A stretch of 56,007 nt of DNA, taken from Actinomycetota bacterium (GTDB taxonomy: Bacteria; Actinomycetota; Actinomycetes; Mycobacteriales; Mycobacteriaceae). Location: assembly GCA_018268465.1 (NCBI GenBank), contig JAFDWN010000017.1, positions 1 to 56,007 of the forward strand, read 5' to 3'. Every line of letters begins with the position of its first letter. Within the stretch, counting starts at the first letter, position 1. The translations under genes and the position numbers were made by a program. This document shows, in pieces, positions 35,450-44,323 of this stretch. The notes beneath the pieces are model-generated. The model saw only the letters and a program-made list of their open reading frames with translations. It did no database searches and was not told the origin of the DNA.

Positions 35450-36906
35450 ACCACCACAGCGGCGCCGGGGAGAACGGCGCCAACTACATCGACGGCCGTT
35501 GGGTGCCAGCGCAATCCGGCGCCACCTTCGAGCGGCGCAATCCCGCCGACCCCTCCGACGTGGTCGGCGTCTTCCCGGATTCCGGACCCGCCGACGTGCG
35601 CGCCGCGGTCGACGCGCTGGAGAAGGCGGCGCCCGAGTGGGCGTCGGTTCCCCCGGAGAACCGGGCGCGGATCCTGGAATCGGCTGCGGCGCAACTTGAA
35701 TCGATGAACTCCCAACTCGTGGGCGAACTCATCCGGGAAGAGGGGAAAACCCGCGCCGAGGCGACGATGGAGGTCGGCCGCACACCGGCCAACCTGAGGT
35801 TCTACGCGGCCGAGGCGGTGCGAGCCACCGGCGCCACCTACCCGGCCGCGGGGGAAGGTCTGGTCTACACCGTGCGCGAACCGGTCGGCATCGTCGGGGT
35901 GATCACACCGTGGAACTTCCCGCTCAACATCCCCTCACGCAAGATCGGTCCCGCTCTGGCCGCGGGAAACCCCGTGCTGTACAAGCCGTCCGAGATCACC
36001 CCGCTGATGGGCCAGCGTCTGGTCGAAGCCCTGCTCGCGGCCGGGTTGCCCGCCGGTGCCATCGCCCTCGTGCAGGGCGGCGGCGGCGCGGGCGCCGCGG
36101 TGGCCGCCGACGTCCGGGTTGCCGCGGTGACATTCACCGGCTCCACCGCGGTCGGCAGGTCCATCCATCGCAACGTCGGACCGGACCGCCGCGTCCAACT
36201 CGAAATGGGCGGCAAGAACCCGGTGGTGGTGGCCGCCGACGCGGATCTCGACCGTGCCGCGGCGCTCATCGTCAAGGGCGCGTTCGGTCTCACCGGACAG
36301 GCGTGCACGGGCACGAGCCGCGTCATCGCCCTCGACGCGATCCACGACGCGCTCCTCGACCGCGTCGTGGCCAAGGCCGAAAGCCTGCGGGTCGGGGCCG
36401 GTGACCGGCCCGACGTCGACCTGGGGCCGCTGGCCAGCGCGGCGCAACTGGAGAAGTTCCTCACCTACGTGCGGGTGGGAGTCGAGGAGGGCGCCACCCT
36501 GCGCTGCGGGGGCACCGCGGAGGGTGACGGCGGATTCTTCGTCCGCCCCACGGTGTTCGCCGACACCGAACCCACCATGCGGATCGTCACCGAGGAGGTC
36601 TTCGGCCCGCTGGTGGCATTCCAGCGCGCGGCGTCCCTGGATGCGGCGCTCGAGCTGGCGAACGCCACGGAGTACGGGCTCTCGGCCGCGATCGTGACCA
36701 ACGACCTGAGCGCGGCCGCACAGTTCGCCCGGCGGGTCCGCAGCGGAGTGGTCAAGATCAACCAGTCGACCACCGGCAACGCGATGAACGCGCCGTTCGG
36801 CGGATTCAAATCGTCCAGCACGTCGACCTTCAAAGAGCAGGCAGGTCCGACGCTGATGGAGTTCTACCTGCTCGAAAAGACCGTCTACCTGACCCCCGCG
36901 GTCTGA
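35446..36906 (+). CDS. Aldehyde dehydrogenase
   Basis: The 486-aa protein is a full-length NAD(P)-dependent ALDH. It has TPWNFPLNIPSRKIGPALAAG (cofactor site), LEMGGKNP with the general base Glu253, GQACTGTSR with the nucleophile Cys287 and a C-terminal PFGGFKSSS. It would oxidise an aldehyde released by the upstream oxidase to the acid. The substrate cannot be told; semialdehyde dehydrogenases (gamma-glutamyl-aminoaldehyde, alpha-ketoglutarate semialdehyde) are the nearest in look. The start overlaps the reductase stop. Confidence 0.93.
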   Translation: MNHHSGAGENGANYIDGRWVPAQSGATFERRNPADPSDVVGVFPDSGPADVRAAVDALEKAAPEWASVPPENRARILESAAAQLESMNSQLVGELIREEGKTRAEATMEVGRTPANLRFYAAEAVRATGATYPAAGEGLVYTVREPVGIVGVITPWNFPLNIPSRKIGPALAAGNPVLYKPSEITPLMGQRLVEALLAAGLPAGAIALVQGGGGAGAAVAADVRVAAVTFTGSTAVGRSIHRNVGPDRRVQLEMGGKNPVVVAADADLDRAAALIVKGAFGLTGQACTGTSRVIALDAIHDALLDRVVAKAESLRVGAGDRPDVDLGPLASAAQLEKFLTYVRVGVEEGATLRCGGTAEGDGGFFVRPTVFADTEPTMRIVTEEVFGPLVAFQRAASLDAALELANATEYGLSAAIVTNDLSAAAQFARRVRSGVVKINQSTTGNAMNAPFGGFKSSSTSTFKEQAGPTLMEFYLLEKTVYLTPAV

Positions 36907-36933
36907 CCCCAACGCCAGAACACGGAGCTACCC

Positions 36934-37290
36934 ATGGAATTCAAGAGAGTCGCCCGGTCGGGGCAGGTGCCGGAAGGGATCGTGCGGCGCTTCTACGCCG
37001 ACGAGTACGAGTTCGCGGTGGCCCGTCTCAACGGCAAGGCGTACGCGTGCTCGAACTACTGCACCCATCTGGACTGCCTGCTGTCCTCGGGCAAGCTCGT
37101 CGACGACGGCATCGGCTGCTCCTGCCACGGCAGCGCGTTCGACCTGGAGACCGGTGAGCCGATCTGCCCGCCCGCCACCGAGCCGATCAAGACCTATCCC
37201 GTCCAGGAACGAGACGGGGAGATCTACGTCGGCGTCGACCCCGACGACATCCCGGAAGGCCCGCGGCGGCGGGCCAAGCGCGGCGCATGA
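36934..37290 (+). CDS. Rieske [2Fe-2S] ferredoxin (second copy)
   Basis: The 118-aa protein is a single Rieske domain with CTHLD and CSCHG as ligand pairs and GSAFDLETGEPICPPATEPIKTYPV, as in BphA3/NirD-like ferredoxins. It differs clearly from the first Rieske of the operon, so it is not a recent duplicate. It lies 27 nt after the ALDH gene and overlaps the GGT-like gene by 4 nt. It may serve a different step, or be an alternative carrier for the same oxygenase. Confidence 0.92.
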   Translation: MEFKRVARSGQVPEGIVRRFYADEYEFAVARLNGKAYACSNYCTHLDCLLSSGKLVDDGIGCSCHGSAFDLETGEPICPPATEPIKTYPVQERDGEIYVGVDPDDIPEGPRRRAKRGA

Positions 37291-38885
37291 ACCCGCTTCC
37301 GCCGCGCCCGTCGGCGCTGTCCTCCGGCGGCATGGTCAGCTCCAGCCACCCCGCCGCCAGCTTCGCCGGCGCCCGGGTGCTGGCCGAGGGCGGCAACGCC
37401 GTCGACGCGACACTGGCGATGGCGGCGATCACCTGGTTGACACTGCCGGGGCAGTGCGGGCCGGGTGGTGACGCATTCGCCGTGGTCAGAGAGCCCGACG
37501 GCAGAGTGTGGACCGTCGGCGGCTCGGGTTACGGGCCCGACGGCGCGACCCCCGAGTTCTACCGGGAGCGCGGCCTGTCGAGCATCCCGCTCGACGGGGC
37601 GCTGGCAGTCGCGGTCCCCGGAGCGCCGGCCGCACTGGCCGCCCTGCACGCGCATGGGGCGACGATCGCGCTGACCGACCTGTGGGAGCCGGCGGCCCGG
37701 CTGGCCGAGACCGGGCTGCCGTGTTCGGCCAAGACCGCGTCCGACGTCCGCACCGAAGTCGAGGCGCTGCGCGCCGATCCGGCGACGGCGGCCAACTTCC
37801 TCCCGGCGTCCGCGCCACCCCATGTCGGGGACCTGATGCGCCAGGCCGACCTCGCGCGCACCATCCGGCGGCTGTCCCGCGATCCGGGCGGCTTCTACAC
37901 CGGCGAGTTCGCCGAACGGGCGGTGGCGGCGCTGCGTGCCGGCGGTGCGCCGTTCAGCGGCGACGAGTGGGCTGCGACGGCGGACGCGACGCCGGCGCCA
38001 TCGGTCACCGGCAGCTACGCCGGCGCGACCGTGCACCAGACACCACTGCCGACCCCGGGCTGGATGGTGCTGCAGCAGGCCGCGCTCTGCGACGGCGTCG
38101 TCGGCTTCCTGCCCTGGTTGTCCGCCGAGGCGATCGACCGGCTGGCCCGCGCCGCCCGGATGTCCTTCGCCGACCGGTTCGCGTGGTGCGGCAGCGACAC
38201 CGGCGGCGCGCTGGAGGTGCTCGACCCGCAGCGGATCGAGCGGCAGCGCGCGGAACTCGAGAGCGGCAGGATGCCGGTGTTCAGCGTCCGCGCCGGTGAC
38301 ACCACGTCGACGGTCGCGGTGGACGCCGACGGCCGCGCGGTCAGCTTCATCCACTCGCTGGCGCTGACCTTCGGCGCGCGGTTCACCGTCCCCGGCACGG
38401 GGGTGGTGCTCAACAACCGCCTGGGCCGCGGCGCCTACCTGATCGACGGCCACCCGAACGCGGTGGCACCGCGCCGCAAACCGCTGCACACACTCAACGC
38501 GTGGATCGTGACCGACGGCGACCGGGGTGAGCTTCTGCACGTCGGAAACACCCCCGGCGGCGACGGTCAGGTGCAGTGGAACATGCAGCTGCTGTCCCAT
38601 CTGCTCGACCACGGACTGGACCCCCAGGAGGCGGTGGCGGCGCCGCGGTTCACCGTGTTCCCCGGATCGGACGCCGACGTCGTCGGCCTGCCCGACGAAC
38701 TGCGCGTCGAGACCACCATCGCCGAGCCCATCCGCGACGCGCTGCGCACCCGTGGCCACACCGTCGTCGCGCAGCCCGCGTATGGCGCCGGTGGCAGCGC
38801 GCAGGTGATCAGCCGCAGCCCGCGCGGTGTCTTGCACGGTGGTGCCGACCCGCGCCAGGAGGGTGTGGCGATCGGTGTCGACTGA
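37287..38885 (+). CDS. Gamma-glutamyltransferase-family Ntn hydrolase
   Basis: The 532-aa protein has the GGT large-subunit start (HPAASFAGARVLAEGGNAVDATLA), then the autoprocessing site GDTTSTVAVD, where Thr339 would become the N-terminal nucleophile. The small subunit contains GTGVVLNN and LHTLNAWIV. There is no signal peptide, so it acts in the cytoplasm, unlike classic secreted GGT. It could free an acid from a gamma-glutamyl conjugate, or act as an amidohydrolase, as some GGT-fold enzymes (oxamate amidohydrolase) do. TTST in place of the usual TTH-S motif favours a non-standard substrate. Confidence 0.88.
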   Translation: MNPLPPRPSALSSGGMVSSSHPAASFAGARVLAEGGNAVDATLAMAAITWLTLPGQCGPGGDAFAVVREPDGRVWTVGGSGYGPDGATPEFYRERGLSSIPLDGALAVAVPGAPAALAALHAHGATIALTDLWEPAARLAETGLPCSAKTASDVRTEVEALRADPATAANFLPASAPPHVGDLMRQADLARTIRRLSRDPGGFYTGEFAERAVAALRAGGAPFSGDEWAATADATPAPSVTGSYAGATVHQTPLPTPGWMVLQQAALCDGVVGFLPWLSAEAIDRLARAARMSFADRFAWCGSDTGGALEVLDPQRIERQRAELESGRMPVFSVRAGDTTSTVAVDADGRAVSFIHSLALTFGARFTVPGTGVVLNNRLGRGAYLIDGHPNAVAPRRKPLHTLNAWIVTDGDRGELLHVGNTPGGDGQVQWNMQLLSHLLDHGLDPQEAVAAPRFTVFPGSDADVVGLPDELRVETTIAEPIRDALRTRGHTVVAQPAYGAGGSAQVISRSPRGVLHGGADPRQEGVAIGVD

Positions 38886-39297
38886 TGCCCCCGCGCCCCC
38901 GGAACCGCAGGGTGACTATGTGCCGGCCACCGTCCACAACGGCGTCGTCTACACCGCGGGTATGACACCCAGGGTGGACGGACGGATGACCGTCACCGGC
39001 GTGGTCGGCGACTCGCTGACCACCACACAGGCCCGGGAGGCCGCCGGTGTCGCCGCCAGGAACGCGCTGGCCGCCGCGCGGGCGGCGCTTCCCTCCGGTG
39101 CGCTGCGCTGCCTGAAGATGACGGTGTTCGTGGCCTGCAGTCCCGACTTCCACGACTTGTCCCAGGTGGCCGACGGCGCGTCCGCGGTCATCGGGGCGGA
39201 GTTGGGCGCCCGGCTGCCCGCACGCAGCGCCATCGGGGTCCAAAGCCTGCCCTCGGGCGCGCCCGTCGAGGTCGAACTCGTCTGTGCGGAGGGCTGA
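38875..39297 (+). CDS. RidA/YjgF-family imine deaminase
   Basis: The 140-aa protein matches RidA-like proteins: YVPATVHNGVVYTAGMTPR, EAAGVAARNALAAARAAL, LKMTVFVACSPDFHDLSQVADG and ARSAIGVQSLPSGAPVEVELVC. These hydrolyse enamines/imines formed from amines and amino acids. The Arg that binds carboxylates is present in LPARSAIG. It starts at a GTG inside the end of the GGT-like gene (11-nt overlap), with AGGAGG 12 nt before it. Its presence suggests an imine intermediate in the pathway. Confidence 0.88.
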   Translation: MSTDAPAPPEPQGDYVPATVHNGVVYTAGMTPRVDGRMTVTGVVGDSLTTTQAREAAGVAARNALAAARAALPSGALRCLKMTVFVACSPDFHDLSQVADGASAVIGAELGARLPARSAIGVQSLPSGAPVEVELVCAEG

Positions 39298-39420
39298 GCC
39301 CCGCCGACCGTAACGTGGGGGCGGTTCGCGGCCGGATAACCCGCCGTGGCGTTACATTCGCGGAGGTGGCGCCGACACTCCCATTCGCCGATCCCGTGCG
39401 ACAGGCTGACCAGCGGCGAT

Positions 39421-39464
39421 TTGGTTCCTCGCGGTGCTTCGCCTAGACTTCACTGGTTGCCTTG
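39421..39464 (+). promoter_or_regulatory. spc operon promoter and start-site motif
   Basis: TTGGTT (39421-39426), a 17-nt spacer and TAGACT (39444-39449) form a good SigA promoter. Five nucleotides further on comes GGTTGCCTTG (39455-39464), identical in sequence and spacing to the rpsJ promoter. The leader to rplN would be about 120 nt. Confidence 0.78.
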
Positions 39465-39528
39465 GGCAGACCTCGTTCAGCCGCGCTTGCGTGGCAGACC
39501 CTGCGTGCCCTTCGGTGACAAAGACCGC

Positions 39529-39555
39529 GCACGTCCAGGTCGGTATCTGGCGTGC
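39529..39555 (+). promoter_or_regulatory. Leader hairpin upstream of rplN
   Basis: GCACG-T-CCAG, an 8-nt loop, then CTGG-CGTGC: a 9-bp stem with one bulged T. It ends 15 nt before the AGGAG of rplN, a fitting place for ribosomal-protein feedback. No known ligand can be named. Confidence 0.5.
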
Positions 39556-39580
39556 ATACGAAACCAGGTCAGGAGATCGA

Positions 39581-39949
39581 GTGATTCAGCAGGAATCGCG
39601 GTTGAAGGTCGCCGACAACACGGGCGCCAAGGAGATCTTGTGCATCCGTGTGCTCGGCGGCTCGTCGCGACGCTATGCCGGCATCGGCGACATCATCGTG
39701 GCGACCGTCAAGGACGCCATCCCCGGCGGCAACGTCAAACGCGGTGACGTGGTCAAGGCCGTCGTGGTGCGCACCGTCAAGGAGCGTCGCCGCGCCGACG
39801 GCAGCTACATCAAGTTCGACGAGAACGCCGCCGTCATCATCAAGAACGACAACGACCCGCGCGGTACCCGAATCTTCGGGCCCGTCGGTCGCGAACTGCG
39901 TGAGAAGCGCTTCATGAAGATCGTCTCGCTCGCCCCGGAGGTGTTGTAG
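39581..39949 (+). CDS. rplN: 50S ribosomal protein L14
   Basis: The 122-aa protein begins [24 protein letters not shown] and has [19 protein letters not shown] and [17 protein letters not shown], standard L14. The GTG at 39581, with AGGAG 5 nt before it, gives the universal N-terminus. It opens the spc operon after an unusual 22-kb separation from the S10 operon. Confidence 0.98.
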   Translation: MIQQESRLKVADNTGAKEILCIRVLGGSSRRYAGIGDIIVATVKDAIPGGNVKRGDVVKAVVVRTVKERRRADGSYIKFDENAAVIIKNDNDPRGTRIFGPVGRELREKRFMKIVSLAPEVL

Positions 39950-40267
39950 ATGAAGGTCCACAAGGGCGACACGGTGCTCGTCATCTCGGGCAAGGACAAG
40001 GGCGCCAAGGGCAAGGTGATCCAGGCCTACCCGACGCGTAACAAGGTGCTCGTCGAGGGCGTCAACCGGATCAAGAAGCACACCGCGGTCTCGCGCAACG
40101 AGCGTGGCGCCTCCTCCGGCGGCATCGTCACCCAGGAGGCTCCGATCCACGTCTCCAACGTCATGGTGGTCGACTCCGACGGCAACCCCACCCGCATCGG
40201 GTACCGCATCGACGCCGAGACCGGCAAGAAGGTGCGCGTCTCGAAGCGCAACGGCAAGGACATCTGA
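39950..40267 (+). CDS. rplX: 50S ribosomal protein L24
   Basis: The 105-aa protein starts with [22 protein letters not shown], the KOW motif of L24, which starts assembly of the 50S subunit, and ends [22 protein letters not shown]. It directly abuts rplN and overlaps the rplE start. Confidence 0.98.
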   Translation: MKVHKGDTVLVISGKDKGAKGKVIQAYPTRNKVLVEGVNRIKKHTAVSRNERGASSGGIVTQEAPIHVSNVMVVDSDGNPTRIGYRIDAETGKKVRVSKRNGKDI

Positions 40268-40839
40268 TGACCACTGTTGAGAAGGCACAAAAGGTGCAGC
40301 CCCGCCTGAAGGAGCAGTACCGCAACGAGATCCGCGACGCTCTGTTGAAGCAGTTCGAGTACGCCAACGTCATGCAGATCCCCGGCGTGGTGAAGGTCGT
40401 CGTGAACATGGGTGTCGGCGACGCCGCCCGCGACGCGAAGCTGATCAACGGCGCGGTCAACGACCTGGCGCTGATCACCGGCCAGAAGCCCGAGGTGCGC
40501 CGCGCCCGAAAGTCCATCGCACAGTTCAAACTGCGCGAGGGCATGCCCATCGGTGCGCGCGTGACGCTGCGCGGTGACCGGATGTGGGAGTTCCTCGATC
40601 GGCTGATCTCCATTGCGCTGCCGCGTATCCGTGACTTCCGCGGCCTGAGCCCCAAGCAGTTCGACGGCACCGGCAACTACACGTTCGGACTCAACGAGCA
40701 GTCGATGTTCCACGAGATCGACGTGGACTCGATCGACCGTCCCCGTGGCATGGACATCACCGTCGTCACCTCGGCGACGACCGACGATGAAGGACGAGCG
40801 CTGCTGCGGGCCCTCGGCTTCCCGTTCAAGGAGAACTGA
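40267..40839 (+). CDS. rplE: 50S ribosomal protein L5
   Basis: The 190-aa protein has [45 protein letters not shown] and the C-terminal [28 protein letters not shown]5 binds 5S rRNA and contacts the P-site tRNA. It overlaps rplX by one base. Confidence 0.98.
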   Translation: MTTVEKAQKVQPRLKEQYRNEIRDALLKQFEYANVMQIPGVVKVVVNMGVGDAARDAKLINGAVNDLALITGQKPEVRRARKSIAQFKLREGMPIGARVTLRGDRMWEFLDRLISIALPRIRDFRGLSPKQFDGTGNYTFGLNEQSMFHEIDVDSIDRPRGMDITVVTSATTDDEGRALLRALGFPFKEN

Positions 40840-40843
40840 GCGA

Positions 40844-41029
40844 ATGGCAAAGAAGGCGCTGGTCAACAAGGCCAACAAGAAGCCGAAGTTCAAGGTGCGC
40901 GGCTACACGCGCTGCAACAGGTGCGGACGTCCGCACGCGGTGTTCCGCAAGTTCGGCCTGTGCCGGATCTGCCTGCGCGAGATGGCGCACGCAGGCGAAC
41001 TGCCCGGTGTGCAGAAGTCCAGCTGGTAA
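40844..41029 (+). CDS. rpsZ: 30S ribosomal protein S14, zinc-binding type (S14Z)
   Basis: The 61-aa protein starts [20 protein letters not shown] and has CNRCGRPH and CRIC: two CxxC pairs 13 residues apart, making the zinc ribbon of the short C+ form of S14. Mycobacteria usually carry a second, zinc-free S14 elsewhere for zinc starvation. It lies 4 nt after rplE. Confidence 0.97.
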   Translation: MAKKALVNKANKKPKFKVRGYTRCNRCGRPHAVFRKFGLCRICLREMAHAGELPGVQKSSW

Positions 41030-41137
41030 CACCAGCCGTAATAGCAAGAATCACAGACCAACTCAGAACAGGTACCGCGAAAGGCCCGCTGAAGGATTTC
41101 GGCAGGGAACCGGCGCGAGGAAGGTGAACCGGCTGTC

Positions 41138-41536
41138 ATGACCATGACGGATCCGATCGCAGACTTCTTGACACGTCTGCGCAATGCCAATTCGGCATAC
41201 CACGACGAGGTCGTGCTGCCGCACTCGAAGATCAAGGCGAACATCGCCCAGATCCTCAAGAGCGAGGGCTACATCTCCGACTTCCACACCGAGGATGCTC
41301 GGGTCGGCAAGTCGCTCATCGTGCAATTGAAGTACGGCCCGAGCCGCGAGCGCAGCATCGCCGGCCTGCGCCGGGTGTCCAAGCCCGGCCTGCGGGTGTA
41401 CGCGAAATCGACCAACCTGCCTCGGGTGCTCGGTGGTCTGGGCGTGGCGATCATCTCCACGTCGTCGGGCCTGCTCACCGACCGTCAGGCAGCACGGCAG
41501 GGCGTGGGCGGCGAAGTCCTCGCGTACGTGTGGTAG
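41138..41536 (+). CDS. rpsH: 30S ribosomal protein S8
   Basis: The 132-aa protein has [31 protein letters not shown] and the C-terminal [22 protein letters not shown] of S8. S8 binds central-domain 16S rRNA and, in E. coli, is the spc operon autoregulator. It lies 108 nt after rpsZ, the largest gap in this operon, with no gene seen in the gap. GAGGAAGG precedes it. Confidence 0.98.
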   Translation: MTMTDPIADFLTRLRNANSAYHDEVVLPHSKIKANIAQILKSEGYISDFHTEDARVGKSLIVQLKYGPSRERSIAGLRRVSKPGLRVYAKSTNLPRVLGGLGVAIISTSSGLLTDRQAARQGVGGEVLAYVW

Positions 41537-41558
41537 CGGGATAGGAGCCTGAAAGACT

Positions 41559-42098
41559 ATGTCGCGTATTGGTAAGCAGCCGGTCCCGGTTCCCGCCGGG
41601 GTCGATGTGACGATCGACGGACAGAACGTCTCCGTCAAGGGCCCCAAGGGTGCCCTGGCGCTGGCGGTCGCCGAGCCGATCAGCGTGTCGCGCAACGACG
41701 ACGGCGCCATCGTGGTGACCCGGCCCGACGACGAGCGGCGGAACCGTTCGCTGCACGGTCTGTCCCGCACCCTGGTGGCCAATCTGGTCACGGGTGTGAC
41801 GCAGGGATACACCATCAAGATGGAGATCTACGGCGTGGGTTACCGCGTGCAGCTCAAGGGATCCAACCTGGAGTTCGCGCTCGGTTACAGCCACCCCGTG
41901 GTGATCGAGCCGCCGGAAGGCATTTCGTTCGCGGTGGAGACGCCCACCAGGTTCTCCGTCACGGGAATCGACAAGCAGAAGGTCGGCCAGATTTCGGCGA
42001 TCATCCGTCGCCTGCGGAAGAACGACCCCTACAAGGGCAAGGGCATCCGCTACGAGGGTGAGCAGATCCGCCGCAAGGTCGGAAAGACAGGTAAGTAG
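41559..42098 (+). CDS. rplF: 50S ribosomal protein L6
   Basis: The 179-aa protein has [17 protein letters not shown] and the C-terminal [19 protein letters not shown] of L6, with a duplicated alpha/beta fold between. It lies by the sarcin-ricin loop. TAGGAG lies before the ATG. Confidence 0.98.
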   Translation: MSRIGKQPVPVPAGVDVTIDGQNVSVKGPKGALALAVAEPISVSRNDDGAIVVTRPDDERRNRSLHGLSRTLVANLVTGVTQGYTIKMEIYGVGYRVQLKGSNLEFALGYSHPVVIEPPEGISFAVETPTRFSVTGIDKQKVGQISAIIRRLRKNDPYKGKGIRYEGEQIRRKVGKTGK

Positions 42099-42100
42099 AC

Positions 42101-42508
42101 ATGGCCACATCCTCAGCAACTGCCGCCGAGCGGAAGCCGGTGGGGCAGAACGTGTCCGAGACGCGGCGCCGTTCGCGTCTGCGCCGCCACGCCCGGCTGC
42201 GCAAGTCCATCGCAGGCACCGCCGATCGTCCGCGTCTGGTGGTGCACCGGTCGTCGCGGCACATCCACGTGCAGCTGGTGGACGACCTCACCGGCACCAC
42301 GCTGGCCGCGGCGTCCTCGATCGAGGCCGACGTGCGCGCGGTGGACGGTGACAAGAAGGCCCACAGCGTACGGGTCGGCCAGCTGATCGCCGAGCGGGCC
42401 AAGGCCGCAGGCATCGAGGCCATCGTGTTCGACCGCGGGGGGTACACCTACGGCGGCCGGATCGCGGCACTGGCAGACGCCGCGCGTGAAGGCGGGCTGA
42501 AGTTCTAG
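42101..42508 (+). CDS. rplR: 50S ribosomal protein L18
   Basis: The 135-aa protein has [38 protein letters not shown] and [27 protein letters not shown], the full L18 sequence with a short N-terminal extension. It binds 5S rRNA with L5. It starts 2 nt after rplF. Confidence 0.98.
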   Translation: MATSSATAAERKPVGQNVSETRRRSRLRRHARLRKSIAGTADRPRLVVHRSSRHIHVQLVDDLTGTTLAAASSIEADVRAVDGDKKAHSVRVGQLIAERAKAAGIEAIVFDRGGYTYGGRIAALADAAREGGLKF

Positions 42509-42542
42509 TGACGTACATCGTGAACAAGACTGAGAGGACTGC

Positions 42543-43214
42543 ATGATGGCCGAGCAGGCAGCTGCGACGGCGACCGACGGTCGGCCCGCGCGGGGTGACC
42601 GTGAGGGCCGGGGCCGTCGTGACGACCGCGGAGACCGTGGCGGCCGTGGCCGCGACGGTGGAGACAAGAGCAATTATCTGGAGCGCGTCGTTGCGATCAA
42701 CCGCGTCTCCAAGGTGGTCAAGGGCGGTCGGCGGTTCAGCTTCACCGCACTGGTGATCGTCGGTGACGGCAACGGGATGGTCGGTGTCGGATACGGCAAG
42801 GCCAAAGAGGTTCCCGCGGCGATCGCCAAGGGTGTCGAGGAAGCTCGCAAGGGCTTCTTCCGGGTCCCGCTGATCGGCAGCACCATCACCCATCCGGTCC
42901 AGGGTGAGGCCGCCGCGGGCGTGGTGATGCTGCGCCCCGCCAGCCCCGGTACCGGCGTCATCGCCGGCGGTGCGGCGCGCGCGGTGCTGGAATGCGCCGG
43001 CGTGCACGACATCCTGGCCAAGTCGCTGGGCAGCGACAACGCGATCAACGTGGTGCATGCCACCGTCGCCGCGCTGAAGCTGCTGCAGCGTCCCGAAGAA
43101 GTGGCGGCCCGTCGCGGCCTGCCGATCGAGGACGTCGCGCCCGCAGGCATGCTCAGGGCGCGCAGGGAGAGCGATGCGCTGGCGGCCGCCGCCGCGCGTG
43201 AAGGAAACGCATAA
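42543..43214 (+). CDS. rpsE: 30S ribosomal protein S5
   Basis: The 223-aa protein has a disordered N-terminal extension of about 45 residues rich in Arg, Asp and Gly, then the S5 core: [48 protein letters not shown] and [23 protein letters not shown]5 helps decoding fidelity and mRNA unwinding at the entry. ATG codons at 42543 and 42546 are adjacent; either may be used. Confidence 0.98.
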   Translation: MMAEQAAATATDGRPARGDREGRGRRDDRGDRGGRGRDGGDKSNYLERVVAINRVSKVVKGGRRFSFTALVIVGDGNGMVGVGYGKAKEVPAAIAKGVEEARKGFFRVPLIGSTITHPVQGEAAAGVVMLRPASPGTGVIAGGAARAVLECAGVHDILAKSLGSDNAINVVHATVAALKLLQRPEEVAARRGLPIEDVAPAGMLRARRESDALAAAAAREGNA

Positions 43215-43217
43215 ACC

Positions 43218-43418
43218 ATGGCCGAGAAGGACTCAGCACAGCTGAAGATCACCCAGGTGCGTGGCATCATCGGTGCGCGGTGGAAGCAGCGCGAGAGCCT
43301 GCGGACGCTGGGGCTGCGGAAGATCCGCCAATCGGTGATCCGTGAGGACAACGCACAGACGCGTGGGCTCATCAAGTCCGTACACCACCTCGTCGAGGTT
43401 GAGGAGGTTGCCAAATGA
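43218..43418 (+). CDS. rpmD: 50S ribosomal protein L30
   Basis: The 66-aa protein has [30 protein letters not shown] and ends [12 protein letters not shown], the standard bacterial L30. It begins 3 nt after rpsE and overlaps the rplO start by 4 nt. Confidence 0.97.
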   Translation: MAEKDSAQLKITQVRGIIGARWKQRESLRTLGLRKIRQSVIREDNAQTRGLIKSVHHLVEVEEVAK

Positions 43419-43858
43419 GCGTCATCAAGCTGCACGACCTGAAGCCGGCTCCGGGGGAGAAGACCCCCAAGACCCGCGTCGGTCGCGGTGAAGGTTCGAA
43501 GGGTAAGACCGCGGGCCGCGGCACCAAGGGCACCAAGGCGCGCAAGAACGTCCCCGTGGCGTTCGAGGGCGGCCAGATGCCGATCCACATGCGGCTCCCC
43601 AAGCTCAAGGGCTTCAAGAACCGCTTCCGCACCGAGTACGCGGTCGTCAACGTCGGCGACATCAACAAGGCGTTCCCGGAGGGCGGCACCGTCGGTGTCG
43701 CCGAACTTGTGGCCAAGGGACTGGTCCGCAAGAACGTCCTCGTCAAGGTGCTCGGCGACGGCAAGCTGACCGCCAAGATCGACGTCACCGCCCACAAGTT
43801 CAGCAGCAGTGCCCGCGAGGCCATCACCGCCGCGGGCGGTTCGGCCAGCGAGCTCTAG
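43415..43858 (+). CDS. rplO: 50S ribosomal protein L15
   Basis: The 147-aa protein has [33 protein letters not shown] (the extended basic N-terminal arm), [20 protein letters not shown] and the C-terminal [24 protein letters not shown]. It is the last gene of the spc operon here and is followed 51 nt later by a terminator; secY is not next. Confidence 0.98.
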   Translation: MSVIKLHDLKPAPGEKTPKTRVGRGEGSKGKTAGRGTKGTKARKNVPVAFEGGQMPIHMRLPKLKGFKNRFRTEYAVVNVGDINKAFPEGGTVGVAELVAKGLVRKNVLVKVLGDGKLTAKIDVTAHKFSSSAREAITAAGGSASEL

Positions 43859-43909
43859 GCGCACGACACGGCGGTCGTCGACACAGATCGCCGCCGTTGA
43901 AATACATTG

Positions 43910-43942
43910 GAAGCCCCCGCCGATATCTCAGGCGGGGGCTTC
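43910..43942 (+). terminator. Hairpin terminator after rplO
   Basis: GAAGCCCCCGCC, a 9-nt loop and GGCGGGGGCTTC make a perfect 12-bp stem, followed by CTGT. The stem shares AAGCCCCCGC with the rpsQ terminator. It should end the spc operon. Confidence 0.88.
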
Positions 43943-43974
43943 CTGTATCCCACGACAACGCCGAGGAGCAGCCT

Positions 43975-44322
43975 GTGAACCGCCGGATCGCCCGAATTCT
44001 TGCGTCGGCGTCGGCCGCCATCGGTATCGGCGCGGCGGGAATCGTGGGTGCGGGCCCGGCATCCGCCGACACCGCCGACGAGCAGTTCGCCGACGCGGTG
44101 GCCGAATTGGGTATCTCGGTGCCGGCCGACGTCGACGTGACGGCCGTGGGTCGCGGGATCTGCGATTCGCTCACCGCGGGACAGGCCAACCCAGCCCCGG
44201 TGGTGCGCGGGGTGGTGAGCAGGCTGCAGGGCACCGGCCTGGACCGCGGCCAGGCTGTCGGCATGATGCGCGCCTCGGTGGCCTTCTACTGCCCGCAATA
44301 CAGCCGTATCGTCGGCAGGTAG
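43975..44322 (+). CDS. Secreted DUF732-type mycobacterial protein
   Basis: The 115-aa protein has a signal peptide (basic NRRIAR, hydrophobic ILASASAAIGIGAAGIVGAG, cleavage near ASA) and a short domain with FADAVAELGI, GRGICDSLTAGQ and AFYCPQYSRIVGR. The two Cys can form a disulfide. This fits the DUF732 family, common in mycobacteria and of unknown function. It starts at a GTG with GAGGAG before it. It follows the spc terminator and converges with the acyl-CoA dehydrogenase gene. Confidence 0.8.
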   Translation: MNRRIARILASASAAIGIGAAGIVGAGPASADTADEQFADAVAELGISVPADVDVTAVGRGICDSLTAGQANPAPVVRGVVSRLQGTGLDRGQAVGMMRASVAFYCPQYSRIVGR

Positions 44323-44323
44323 G

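Noticed and set aside
17004-39297. Integrated prophage or transposon as the cause of the S10-spc split
   Set aside because: No integrase, transposase, attachment-site repeats or terminal inverted repeats were found, and GC content matches the flanks.
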